Source: Brachyhypopomus gauderio
Lineage: Eukaryota > Chordata > Actinopteri > Gymnotiformes > Hypopomidae
DNA length: 64,000 bases
Assembly (NCBI RefSeq): GCF_052324685.1
Contig: NC_135212.1
Location: forward strand, 8,618,778 to 8,682,777
Direction of reading: 5' to 3'
Made by a program: the position numbers and the translations under genes. The notes beneath the pieces are model-generated. The model was not told where the DNA came from and did not search any database. It saw only the letters and a list, made by a program, of their open reading frames with translations. Every line of letters starts with the position of its first letter. Position 1 is the first letter of the stretch. Positions 46,501 to 59,180 of the stretch are shown here, in pieces.

Positions 46501-49500
46501 TCTGTAGCAGAAACGGGCACAGATTCGGAAAACGCCACCCACACGCACTGCCAGTCGCTCGGTTGTCGGCGTGCCCGGGCAGGAGTTTCTGGGCTGGATG
46601 AAGGCTGGTCCCAATCGCAAGACAGCACAGGAAAGCTGATTTTCTTAGTTACTTTAATTTGGCTGAACTTGAAGGCAGCACTATTTGCATCCTTCTCAGG
46701 AAAGACATTCTTATGCATTTAGATACTGAAGTTTAACTTCTTTGTCATATTATAGCTTCAAAAAAATTGAAATTCCTACACATGGTACTCCTATCCTTCT
46801 AAATGAATAATAACTGCATGAAATTTATAATATCCAAGCCTAGCCTACATGAACATGTGCTACTAATTTAAATGGCACTACTACTTAGCCACTTGATCAC
46901 TGACAAACGAAGTGTTTAGACGGCTGGTCGCCCACCTGAAGGGGGTCAATGGAGTCGGCCGGGGGCCGCGACTCTGCTGGGGGGGCAGGTTGGAACATGG
47001 GGGGCGGTGTGGAGTACGCCTCCGGAGAAGACGGGACCACGGGGACCTGAGGCACACCACACACACACAATCAAACACCTCAATACTCATTCTGAACAAC
47101 AAAAGGGATTGTAGGATTGTAGTTACACTAGAGGGAGGACAACACTTTGATCCCCACATACCTGTGCGGGTTCCGGCTGTGCGGGTATTGTGGTTGGAGA
47201 CGGTGTGAGGCAGGACTCTGGATGAACTACGGATAAAGAACAGAGAGACCTTGAGCTCCAAGTCTAACTCCTGATTAAAGTCAGTTCTTTCACGAGCCAT
47301 GGCTGCTGTACCGACCCAGCGGGCAAATCATCTGAGACATCTCCATGGTCTTGGAAGGCTTCATGGGTTGCGCCGATACGATAGCCGGGTCCAGTGGCTG
47401 AGCGTCGAATTCTAGCATGGAGTCCTGCGGAAGGAGAACTTTTCAGCAGGGGCCGTGCTAAACGCAGAAATACAGCACGCACACGGTTCTGATCGTGCTC
47501 ACCTGCATGAAATTGTAAGGGCCCTGCATCTGCGCCATGAGGTCCTGGACCACACGTTTTCTTAGCGAGGGGTCCGAGGAGGGCGCGGCGGTCACAGAGG
47601 TGGGCGGATGGGTCTCTGGAATAACGGGGGTCGTCTGAAGAGGCTGCAGCAGGGAACTCGGCACCTGGAAGAGATGCAAGAGGACTGTGGAACTTACTGC
47701 TGAAGGCAATATGACGACCAAACCGCAATTAAACATCTACAGGAGGAGAAAGCAGTCTGAACATCTCAGCTGCTGGTTTTAAGATGTCCCTTACTTCAGT
47801 TTCCACGCTCCATTTGTCTCCTTGTTCTTTCTCACCGTTGCTGTATGAGGTTTCAGGAATGAACTGTCTATTTACAAACTACATAGAAAAAACATAACAA
47901 AAAATAGCTTATTTTTGGCTTTGCACATACAAGGGTGCATTTTTTACCTACACCTTCAGGTGGAACACTGTGCTCCATGTGGCTCAAGGAAAAACCTAAT
48001 CTAGCAGACATCCCTCAGCCCTCTGATACAAGAACCTGGCCAGCAAGTACACAACACTTTTGATGCTGTTAAGCAGTAGGTTACTAGTCCAATCAAAGGA
48101 AACACATTAGCAAAAAAACACCCTGAGCACAAGTGTAAAGGCTATGGGAGCTTCGGTTTTTACCTCTGTAGCTTCCATTAGAATGGCCCCTGCAAATCCT
48201 TCAGTCATTTCACCTTCTGTGTGAGATGAAGTTCAAAAATGAGTATTTCTCAAATTAGTACTGTATGTAGTATGCATCTCCACAGCAAGCCAAGACTTAA
48301 ACTAGTGCTTGGTATGAAAAACCTCGGGAGTCATTTCACACCATAAGCAAAGCTACAATACTCTTAACTCCCATAGACAAACATGAAGTGGCCTATATAA
48401 GAGCAGAATAGGGACAGATATACAACATCGAACCATGCTGAAGGTAATGACTCAGTAGTCATACTCCAGCCACCAAAATAGGTCAGTACACAAGTATCCA
48501 GCACCAACAGAGCAGTAGGAACATAGCCATGAGAGAGAGGTTCGTAAATATCAATTAAAACTAGGGGTGGGCATAGATTAATTTTTTTAATCTAGATTAA
48601 TCTCACTGAAATCTTGAAATTAATCTAGATTAATCTATATTAAAATGGCTCCTATGCGTGCTACCCAAGTAATGACTAAAAGTCAGTCTTTGAGATAGGG
48701 TTTCTTAATACAGAGGGTGCATTAGACCAGGGGCTCATCTCCTGTTTCCAAAATGCATCAATGACTGCTTGAGAAAGCTGTTCTACTTTGATACTTAAAG
48801 AAAAAAAACTCAATAAATGCTCAATAAAATGTAGGCTACTCGTGTTCAACGGTTTATTCAGTTAAACATGAATTTGTAAGCCTACATACTGTACATTAAA
48901 AGGAGTTGATAACATGTTTATTCAGCTAAACATGATATTTGAAATGTAAGCCAACATTTAGTACATTTAACCTCACGGACGTAATTTGGGGAGGACTTTT
49001 ATAAAAGCCGGTTTTGGTCCTCTGCAGTTTTAACGGTTAAAGGGGAATATTTAAATAGCGACGAATCTAGCGCTAGGACCATGCAGAAAACGACCGCTCC
49101 GAGCTCCGCTTCAGTAACACTTTACGTTCCTAAAAATGAATTTTCCGTGAAGCAAACCTGGCGACTTCGTGGCTGCATCCATGTAAACACACGAACGATT
49201 TGTAATTCACAGGTTTGAAAACTCGTTCTCGCCCAATTTCTCGTTCTACTGCGCAATTTGGTTAGGAATACAGCCGAGCTAAACTATCAAGTTGAAAGTC
49301 ATCATAGTTTGCTTACCTATTTTGAACCAGTTCCCAACCCAACTTTAAGAATAGATTAACGGCGATAATTTTTATATCGCCCGATAAGAGTATGAAATTA
49401 ACGAACGCCGTTAACGCCCCACCACTAATAAAAACACATAAATACATATAAATTGCTCAATTCAACCACATAAAAAAATAAAAAAGAAAAACAATTCCTA

Positions 49501-52500
49501 TAACTCATTTCTAATAAATATGTGGCTACAAGAAATCTTGAGAACTCTTTAGGAACTAGTCTTGAAACTAGTTAGAATCGGGGCACAATAGCTTTTTAAA
49601 CTGGACAATATGAACGGGACAACGTGAACAGGACCTGCGTCCGCTTGCTGCTCCTCTGCCTCCGAGGACTCTGCCGCGGCCACGGGCTTCTCCTTCTCCT
49701 CTTCCTCCTCCTCCACCTCCTCCTCAGTGCACACGCCATTCTGATGAGACTGCACTTGATCAAAATAGCCACTCTGCAACACGCGCTCCAAAATCTCCCT
49801 CAGGGCTTTATCTGAAAGGAGAAACCGGATATGCTCAACACGCCCATGTTCAACAGGCATCTCATCTTCATCCATGACTGGGTGAATGTCTCATCGCCAA
49901 CTGATTAATTCTGTGAGCAGCTTGATCCAGCTAAGAAGAAAGGGAGGGTTGGAGGAGACAAGTACATGTACACAACTTAGAATTACAAAATTAGTTTTGA
50001 ATATATGGCCACTCTAGAACAACCTGGGTCCAACCCTGTCATTTATTCCAGATGTAACTTGAATAACTCGAACAGCAATTTTAAAGTATCACTATCGAGT
50101 AAAAGAATGAAACAAATTACATTAGATACAACAGTATCTCTACAGTAAGCAAAAATTCCCTACGTGCAGTAATTGGTGCATTATGTGAAATTAGACACCC
50201 CCCTCTCCTCCCACTTTTTCCAACATACATGTTGTTCCTGCCACGGCCTTGTCTTTGCCTTCCAAGAGGTCCCATAAATGCTGTGAAGCTTCTTCATACT
50301 GGTCGGTTAACCTGTGTGAGGGTCATAGACGATGCTTTGTTAATGGAAAATCTGCCATGCTGAAGGACAGGAAGAGAACAGGCATAGGAAAATGACTGCA
50401 AAAAGTAAATCGCTTAACCATATACGTCAACAATAAACAAAAAACCAAACAAAACAATAACACCCCCACAAACACACAACAAAGATGGTTGTGTACAAGC
50501 TTTATATCATGCTGTGTGAACCCCAGCTGCTGTTATTCGTCATTAGGAAAGTTGTGGAAGGTGAACTGTCAGCTGAGGGTCCATTTCACTAACCGGATGG
50601 TTTGGTCACGTTCTGGCCCCACCAGTTTGTAGAAGTCGTCCAGAGCGACGAGGTCGGTGTCGGTGAGGAGTGCCGGCGCACCGGTTCCCTGCACGAGTTC
50701 CTGCCGTACGGTCTCGTCGCCGAGCCGGTCCAGGATGAACTGTAGCTCCAGAACCTTCCGGAGCCTCGCCTGCTCCGCCTCTTCACGCAGGAGCTGATCA
50801 CGCCGGGCTGCCTTTTTCACCGCCTTCTGGACCTGCAGGACGCCAAAAGGTCAACTAGGTGGGGACTTCCAATGCAGTCAACAAAGTGCTGATTAAGAAC
50901 TCAAATGTGCAGCATTTGATCATGGTAAGAAAAAATGGTGTCAAATGCTCATTAAATTAAAATTAAGATGAGTTCACTTGGTGGAATAACTAGTAAAAGA
51001 CAAGTTTTTGTAATTACAAGTCTACACAAAAGACAGGTGCTGGGTAGTGGTAGTGTCTGTGTTCATGCATTATAAATGGTAGATGTTAAGTATGCATATT
51101 TAATATATTCAAGTAGTATTTCTGTTGGTATTTTTGTGAGAGTCTGTTGTACAATTTTAATACAACCACTGTAACAGAGATGTTTTTCTCCCCACTCCCT
51201 GAAATTTCATTTTATACTAAACATTATTCTGAGATGCCGATTTTCAGTGCCTTATAATGAAGCTCCCTCGCAATCCATATGGCTGTGAATTCACTGGTGG
51301 TAGATTTGAACACCTAAAGAAGTATTGGTGAAGTTCAACACCAACGCTACATTTTGTCTGCTGAAAACAAATCTCACAATGATTTTTTAAGTGGTTGCTT
51401 CTTTAAAGTGTTAATTGCTTGTGCTTACATCTTGACTCAAAGTTTGGAAACTTTTATGCAGCTCACGGGCAAACTCCAAATTGTTGATCACTTCCTGGTA
51501 CTTTGACAGGGCTTCCTACAATGAGCAAGAAACAAAACAAGAAATCTTTGTCAAGAAAATGTCAAAGTTAATGGAAGCCAACAGGCAAAACTAAGACTTG
51601 TGTTATTTGGCCCTAGCGCTTTGCTCACCAGCTGGTCCTGGTTAAGACGCTCTCCTTTGTTGTTCCGGGCCTGGTAGTCGTCCAGCTTGCTCTGAGGGAA
51701 GGGACAAAGAAAACACCAATGTTAGAAATATCCAAACACGAGGATGAGAAATGATCCTCAAACGCTTCTATGGCTGAAAAAAAGCAGCCTGACAAAGGTC
51801 AAGAAAAAATCCATAGCAAAGCACTAATGTCACAGGATGAGAGGATCAGAATAACCTTACAACACTGTTACTGTAGTGCCTGTGTAATGTGAGAGCACTT
51901 GAATGTGTCTTTTAGAAAAATACAAACACAAGTCCCACTGGCATACACACGAATGAAAATACTCTAATAAATATTCTAATTATTTAGCTATGTACCATTA
52001 GTGTTACTCGTTTTTATTTATACATTCGTGTAAACAGCATGTGACCTACCTACAAACACGACTGAAACGTACAAATATCTGAATAATAATCATTTAGCCA
52101 ACCCAGCTAACTACACATTTTGGAGAATTTCGCCGCATCGCGAACGTCTCAGTTCTGCAGCTAGCCTAGCTAGCCCGCCAAGTCCATGCCACTACTGGCT
52201 AGCTTGACTAGAAATTAATCAACAATTATTAAAATACGACAACTCATAGCGATAAGTGTGTTATTTTGGTTACAGCCCAACTGGTCTGGTCAAACATGTA
52301 GGGTACACGACCCTGGACAGCTCGCCCATTAGCCTTAGCTAGCTAGCTAGGTTTTGTTCCGAGCTAAGCGTAGCTATGGCGACACTGTAAGAGCGGAAGT
52401 GCTAAGCTGGCTAACAAACAAGGCTTCAAACATCCTCGCTGCCTAATCAAAGTCTCTACGAAAAACATAATTCGCTAAAATATACAGATACTGCAACTTA

Positions 52501-53129
52501 ACTATAACAAAAAACATACTACAAGAAATATGCGTGCCCTTCTTCGTTATGTAAATCGATGCCAACAATAAGACATGGGTGGTCAAATGTAATGGGTCTA
52601 GACTAGTTAAAGAGACTAGACTAGTTATATTGGTTATGAAGTTATTATATGTTCATGATACAATGAAACAACCCACACACAACGTCTCAACCATTAACGG
52701 AACACTGAATACGTGATATTTGGACTCTGTTACAGACATACATGATTGAATACCAACAAAGAAAAATACAAGTAGCTTAAATTATGCCACCATGTGTAGA
52801 TTCAAGTGACTGCAAGGTTTGAATATTGTTGAACCCGTAGTGCTCCTATTTAGATCAAAATTCTTACTGGAATGTAAAACTTGGATATGAAGGCGCAATC
52901 TAGCACTTTAGGGGGATCCCGGAGAACTACAGCAAAACAGTAATGTTACCTTCTTTTTCTCCATATTGCGGACTTTCTTTTCAACGACATTTAACACTTG
53001 CTTCATGGCCTCAGACTGGGAGCCCGGTAGTGGGTTAGTGCCCGTGTACTGGACCACTGGTGCAGGAGCCAGGCCCACCTCCAGGCTGGCAGACTTCACA
53101 GTCCTGTTGCCATTCGTTGCCGAGGGCAT
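43596..53129 (-). CDS. caprin1: Caprin-1, stress-granule RNA-binding protein
   Basis: 17 coding exons: 52950-53129, 51629-51691, 51429-51515, 50594-50832, 50229-50311, 49635-49811, 48164-48216, 47795-47878, 47503-47664, 47316-47424, 47162-47226, 46936-47046, 46338-46484, 45976-46129, 45660-45857, 43841-43947, 43596-43682. They sum to 2106 nt, 701 aa (human 709). It starts MPSATNGN. The HR1 coiled-coil/dimer domain includes LDDYQARNNKGERLNQDQL and KKAARRDQLLREEAEQARL. An acidic Glu-run sits in exon 49635-49811. The G3BP-binding motif YNFMQDSMLEFDAQPLDPAI spans the 47503/47424 junction. The HR2 region (SGINVNAAPFQSMQT) and Gly/Arg/Tyr RG-rich tail (GYRGPSNGFRG, GSYDGYRANF) follow. Caprin-1 binds G3BP1 and FMRP, drives RNA condensates and regulates translation of growth-related mRNAs. 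The tail ends early (RGNGQAMRS), missing the last ~15 human residues. ATG abuts the acceptor. Confidence 0.96.
44081..45420. mobile_element. hAT element, 1340 bp, in caprin1 intron
   Basis: The ends are taggcctgtcacgataacaa and, inverted, taggcctgtcgcgataatta. Perfect 8-bp duplications tttaaaac lie at 44073-44080 and 45421-45428. No transposase. The interior (about 44565-44730) carries the same CpG-rich module as the hAT element at 10989-11570, although their terminal repeats differ. It lies between coding exons 15 and 16. Confidence 0.9.
45540..45680. repeat. Tandem duplication covering a caprin1 exon end
   Basis: The sequence aataaa(a)gaataaaaggcactgcacac-gagacactacc-ctgaaccc is present twice in a row, plus a partial third (gcagcacaccgagtcagagcc). 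The copy at 45610-45670 contains the true 3' end and donor of coding exon 15; the copy at 45565-45625 duplicates it inside the intron. Confidence 0.8.
48562..49427. mobile_element. hAT element, 866 bp, in caprin1 intron
   Basis: The ends taggggtgggcatagatta and, inverted, tagtggtggggcgttaacgg are terminal repeats. The 8-bp flanks attaaaac (48554-48561) and ataaaaac (49428-49435) match at 7 of 8. It holds a fragment (about 48966-49075) related to the MITE at 36474-36631. No transposase. It lies between coding exons 6 and 7. Confidence 0.8.
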
Positions 53130-53795
53130 CTGATCGAGGAGATGAAATATTTTGTAAAATGGGATAAATAACATCACCTTGTTATTACCTTAAAGTGCCC
53201 TTAGGTAAACGTAAAAGTTAAAATCCTCACTTTTTACGAATGCGTTGGTGATGTACCTACATGATGCGTTACAGCATCTTACTGATCCTTCGCACCAAAC
53301 TACATGCCAAATCTCAAAAGTTGTGTACATAAAGATAAACGGAGATAACATTACTCAAAACACAAGTTTCGTTTAATAAGATCAGGCTGATAACCTAAAC
53401 AGGTTCCGGGACACACGGTGCTGGTGGGGGATGAAACACAAAACCTCAACACCATCGCTTTATCTTTGATGTCCAACTTCAAATGAAGAATCATTATAAA
53501 ACATACAATCCAACATCGACTAGCCACCTTTTCTGTGTTAGCTAGCTAGCAGGCACTAACGTATGCACGTTGATGTGTAAACTTGGACTTAAGGCAATCT
53601 CCAGCCAGCTATATATAGATTATTAACTAAGCATGAGGGCAAAAATAAACGAGTTCTTTAACTGGTTATCGAGCTAGTACGTCCATCTCTGCCTAGCAAA
53701 CTAGCCAGTTAGCTTTGACCACTTTACTCGTTAGCTAGCTAGCTTCCCCTATTAAGAGTTCATAATTATGTCATTACGTTCGTAGATATGCTTAC

Positions 53796-53930
53796 CCTTA
53801 TGCTCAATATGTCCACAGGGCAGAAAATGAATCGAATGGGGGATAAAAACAGTTAAAATATTGACAGTGTTGCTTTATTTTTTTGTTTCAATGTACTGTG
53901 GGATCCGCCCCGCCGGCCTCACCGACAACT
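53796..53930 (-). other. caprin1: Noncoding first exon of caprin1 (predicted)
   Basis: On the minus strand it ends gagcataagg|gtaagc, a strong donor. Joined to the coding exon this gives aaggATG, with A at -3. Upstream sequence at 53900-54000 is CpG-rich (cgccccgccggcctcaccg on +), fitting a CpG-island promoter. The 5' edge is approximate. Confidence 0.5.
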
Positions 53931-54225
53931 GAGAACGAGCGAAAGCGGAGGAAAAGGTTTATAACGCCGAAGGACCCCCGCGAGGCTGCCCCGAATATGC
54001 CTGTTACACCGTGACGAGATACTTCGGTTGTATGTGACAACGATAACGGAGGGCTAAAGCTTACATGATATGTACATTCGTGCCACGTGGTAAATATTTG
54101 TATGGGTAAAAGTAAAATGAGGTTGACAGTTAATAATTAATTTCTAGGTTCATCAGGCGAGAAACGACTCCCTTCCACATTTTAGTTTCGCCACAATGCG
54201 TTCGTGAAAATGTCCATGCTGTTCA

Positions 54226-54405
54226 TACACTGTTCACAAAAAGTTTGGGATATATGGCTTTAGGGTGAAATTTATGGAAAAAAGTTCATGTTGCAGTGAT
54301 ATTATATAATGAAATTAAGACATTTAAGTAGAAGCATGCGATTGTGATTTCCTCATCCCAAATAATTAATTGAAACAAAAGCCAACGGCAGTGGTGGATA
54401 TACAG
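54226..54405. mobile_element. Tc1-like/MITE fragment
   Basis: Contains acactgttcacaaaaagtttgggatatatggc, gggtgaaatttatgg and ctcatcccaaataattaattgaaac, words familiar from a common fish DNA-transposon family. Only one side is recognisable. Confidence 0.35.
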
Positions 54406-54864
54406 CGCCCTCCATAATGATGTTACGTTATAGGTTACGCGTGACTCCATGCTGATCATACACGATGTATGGGGCTGGCCAATGAAGTGTTGGGAAAGAA
54501 CCATGAAAACATCCAGGCCAGCCAGGATAGCGACTTACCTTACTTGGTGGTCAGTGAAAGGCCAGCTATATTTTTGATAACTCGAAAGCTGATATAACAA
54601 TCAGCCGTTCTGATTCCCTAATGACTCTCCCCCTTTATGGAGGAGTATCACAGCATAGACACTGATTTAACAGTTTCTAGTGGGAGGCATAATAATTAAT
54701 GAATCAGTAATTATCAAAATAATTATTTCAGTTATTTTGCTGAAATTATATCTCAGTGTATTTAGTACTACTAGGCATTTATTACATCTTAAGATGCTCT
54801 TGCAATGATCTTGTTTAATTAAATCGTGTTTATTTTTGTTAAACATTTATTACTATCAAATATA

Positions 54865-55456
54865 TAAGCAATCAGCTTCGGTGGGTGCCCTCTCTGGGTT
54901 GGGAATGAGTCCTTGCCTCAAGTGGAGGAGAAGTATCTTGGTTTCTTGTTGACGAGGTTGACAGGTGGATTGGTGCGACGTCTGCAGTGCTGCGGATGCT
55001 GTACCGGACCATTGGGGTGAAGAGAGAGCCAAACCAAATGGCAAAGCTCTTGATTTACTGATCTATCACCTGTGGTCACGAGCTTTAGTGACCGATAGAA
55101 TGAGATCACGAATACAAGCGGCTGAAATGACTTTCCTCCGCAGGGTGTCCGGGCTCTCCCTTAGAGATAAGGTGAGTAGTTTGGTCATCTGGGAGAGATT
55201 CTGAGATTCTGATTCTGGTCCGGATGCCCCCTGGATGCCTCCCTGGTGAGATGTTCTGGGCGGGCATGTCCAACTGGGCGGGGATCACGGAGAAGACCCA
55301 GAACACGCTGGCGAGATTATAACTCTCTATAGGATGCCTCAGAATCCACCCAGAAGAGGTGGCTGGGGAACTGGAAATCTGGGCCTCTTTGCTTAGGCTA
55401 CTTACTCCTGCGACCCAGACTCGGATAAATTGACGTGGGTGGATTGATGGATGGAT
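54865..55456 (+). mobile_element. Rex3/RTE-like LINE 3' fragment
   Basis: The plus strand reads VTDRMRSRIQAAEMTFLRRV and SGLSLRDKVSSLVIWERF, the C-terminal motif block downstream of the RT in common fish non-LTR elements (RSRIQAAEM.FLRRV.G.SLRD.V). Several stops and frameshifts follow (…VQLGGDHGEDPEHAGE). It ends in a short gga/gatg tail (gtgggtggattgatggatgga), as Rex3 elements do. Confidence 0.65.
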
Positions 55457-58400
55457 ATAAGCAGTCATAAAATATGGTTATTAAAAAAATTCAGCTAGCC
55501 TAAGTGGAAATCTGTTGCAAAATGAGGCTTGTTACAATACATTTTGTGATAGGCATGGTCCTTCTTCTAATGAATTGACTTGCTTACCTGCTTGGATGAA
55601 GACAGTATTATCCTACTACATATATATTCTGTGCTATTCAGTTATGTCTGATCACACTTTTAGTTCACATGCTCAAGTGTGAAGACAAAATGTGCTAGTT
55701 ATTACAGAGGCCTAGAGTTTCAAACAAGTGGCTAATTAATTCAGCATAAATTGGACTAGAAATTCCAAAAGCTCTGCTCCAAGAACTCCTGGTGAACAGA
55801 GACCCCTACCGGCCAGTCATTATATCAGTCCCTTAAATAACGTACACTTGAAGGCTTTATCTATAATCCATCCAGTGGATCACAACGAGCGGATTTAAAG
55901 GACATTATGAATTACAATGAGAGAAAAATGACTAGATTATGCAGTAAAGATATCAGTGATCTAGTCTCATGCTACGTGCTCTTAGGATAGTTATGTTTTC
56001 AAAGAGGGTCACGTCAGTTCAAAATTAGCAGATTCGTTGTAGATTTGAATGATGGTTTTTGGTCCCAGATTTGGGGCATCAGTAATTGTGAAAAGTTGTA
56101 ACAGATGGGTTTCCCAGGAAAATCATGTGGCAAAACCTTCCATGCAATGTTAAAACAAATCTAAATTAACCTGCTGTTTATACCAGGAATTGCATTAATG
56201 CTAATCAAATTTTAAATATGCGTGTAAATCTATGCTTAAATGACACTAAAGTTGTTGAAGATGTTAGGGATGAGATCCTGTCTTGCTGTAGAGCATATTG
56301 GTCTATAGGTGGCGACAGACACCTCAAGAATCCGTGTGCCTGTAAACGACAACATACAATATTTTGTAGTTCTAGCTATCATTTTATGTCATTTTAATTC
56401 AGTTATTTATTTCTCAAAGCATTCAGCAATTTTATGATTTAGAAAAAACTTGTGTCTTTTTGCTTTAACCCCTGCGGTGATATACATTGACCTATCTCAT
56501 GGTGACCTGTGAACATTTATGGCCCATTAGATAAGAACTCTGCAAGGTCTTGGCAGAAATACAAATGGTAGGTCTATATTAGGTCTCTATGACACACCCA
56601 GAATTGTCTCTAGAGTGGACAAATACACTTTGACAACTATTATAACACATTAAGGTCTAATGTACAGTGGTGTAACTGCTAAAGCTATCCCACTCCCTCC
56701 TTGCACTAAATGACAACATTATCAAGTAAGTATATGTACTGCACCTATGCAGTCTTAATACTTAAAAAAGTATTTGGTTTTAACTTAATAATTATAATGC
56801 ATTCTTTTCCAGATGCACATATTGTAGCCAGGTATGCTTCTTGAATATGATTTGATACATTTTGTATGAGTGGTCTCATTAACCAAAATATGAATTTCTA
56901 GATTAAGGTAAAATAGTCGGAATAAAGATTTCCATGCCTTTTGTCATTTGTAATTTGGTTGATCATGTTATGATCATGTTTGTTGAAGTTACAGAAATAA
57001 GTTTTTCTTATTAAACTGAAGACAGCTTCCCTCTCATTCTGTCTTTATAGTCAAATTGTTTTTATTCAGTTAAAAAACTGAAAATTGTTTTCATTCAACG
57101 ATTTTGTTGCAGTCTTCAATATGATTTAGTAGGAGCAATTTGACAGTTTATACAATTGAAACATATGTTTTGGAGGTCCGAGTCCACTAAGCCATGTCAT
57201 TAGAAAAGTGGACTGCACTTGAGGTTTTCTTTGGCAAATACAGGAAGCAGTTAACATGGCTGCTCCTCACTTTGATAGCACTGTCCAATTGAAATGCTGT
57301 TTTCTTTTGGGGATAATACTGATTAAAGGAGAGTCCCATGGGGGAAGTGAAGCTCCATTTCAACGAGTGACTCATTTCCGTAGCCTGCTGTGTTTTCAGT
57401 CAGTCAGGGGTAGTCACCCATTTCAAAACTATGAGTCCCTCAGACCTTTCTGCTGATCACATTTGCAGCCAAACAACTGCTCACTGCTCTTCACTAATTT
57501 ATATACTATTGTATAAATTGCTAATGTGCTTTTCATAACAGAGGGCTAAGTGGACCCAAACAAACAAATTCAGACAGACAACTAAAGACAGAGCCAAAAA
57601 TCACTGAATCTAAGATTAGACAGGAAGCAGAAGCCTGCATATTGCTGTTGCAGAATATGTGCTATCAGAGTGTCAACAACACGTCCAGGCTCTCTCCCCA
57701 CAGGAAATGGGTCCGAGTGCCTTTAATCAGCCTGTGGCACATCACTCACAAGGCAGTTTGGCAGCTAATTAAAAACAAAGCAGGCAAAGAAGTGTTTAAA
57801 CGTTAACGTTAGTCAGGTGTTACTTCCTTTTTTATAAATACTTTACCAGATATTGTATTACATGGCAATATCATGTCAATTTATATTATTTTTGAAGGTA
57901 ATACTAAAACTGTATTAATTAGTCTTTAGGACTTAACAGTAAGGAAATTCAAAAGATTTGGAATAGAGGTGTAGCGTGAAAAATGTTACAGTTATACTGG
58001 AATCAGTCTATGGAACTGTAATGAGAAGAAGTAGTTCAGTGTTCAGCTATCCACAATGACTCAGTCTTCTCAATCAAAAACACTGTAAACCTTTGACAAC
58101 CAATCAATGCAAAGGAAGAGAGTGATGTCACCTGTTGCTTTGTTATTTTCCTGACACAATACTAATAATGATTGTTTAATGTTTAATAAGTGTCTTTTGG
58201 CCAGATTTTATTTTTTAAGTCTAGCCATATTTATGGATTTTGGGATATGCTAAGCAAGGTTTTTATGCTGAGTTAGTGATTGAAATGTTGTTAGCTTTAA
58301 CAGACTATCAGCTTTAAGAGACATACACCATATGACTAGCATGGACTTAACAAATTTAGTAAAAACTCCTGCTGGTTGTCAAAGTGTGTTTCTCAGATGT

Positions 58401-59114
58401 TCCTCTTTTTACATTGCTATTCATTTCTATATGTCCCCCAATTAATGTAAAGCACCATTAAAGAAAAAAAAATTTTTGTTTGATGTTTGCTGTGACATAT
58501 CCACCACATCCTCAGTTGGCACAGAGGGAAGCATAAGACATCAGTAGGTTTTTCCTGTACCGTACCTACATTTGACAGGAAGGCCTTTCTGTGGCACTTT
58601 AGTACGCACCAAACTCCTATCAAGCAGGGCCATCTGGAGTCAGACAGCCAATCAGGATCCAGTAGAGCGGCTATGCACAGGGAATAGGAAGTCAGCGTGA
58701 CTGTGAGCCCCTCCTGCCAGGGTTCATCTGTGCTCATTTCCTGTATATCCTCTGTGTTCGCCATTTCCAAGCCACAGGAAGCAGTGGACGCCTCACATTC
58801 TCAGCAATGTTATGTTATTGTAACATGAACTATTGGAACAAACCACTGAAGTGATTAGGTGTGAGAACGCCTGGCTGGAGTAGGTGGTGTCCCAAAAGCT
58901 CTAGTAACACATTCTTTCCATCATTACGAATCACTAGAAAATAAGACTGTGTCCGTGAAAAGGTTCGAGTATTAGCTTTGCTTTTGTTGCCTGTTGCCAT
59001 CCATACTCCTGGTAATGGATTTTGGATAGTGTTTTATAGGCCATCCATATCATATCTTAATTTGGAATTTAGCTAGGACATTTCAGACAGAAATCCTTCA
59101 CCCTCTGCACAAGT

Positions 59115-59180
59115 AATAATAATAATAATAAGTTAATTTTTTTATAGCGCCTTTCACAAACCCAAGGTCGCTTAGTAAAA
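59115..59180. repeat. Short repeat fragment
   Basis: taataataataataataagtt followed by ttttatagcgcctttcacaaacccaaggtcgctt, the end of a very common fish interspersed repeat. Confidence 0.5.

Noticed and set aside
46243-47736. Long frames on both strands, up to 159 aa, in the caprin1 region
   Set aside because: Minus-strand ones are the real caprin1 exons extended into introns or read in the wrong frame; plus-strand ones are their shadows.
49624-49815. Leu-rich plus-strand frame resembling a membrane protein
   Set aside because: It is the complement of the Glu-run exon of caprin1.
55106-55468. 120-aa minus-strand frame
   Set aside because: Antisense of the LINE fragment, whose recognisable protein motifs are on the plus strand.
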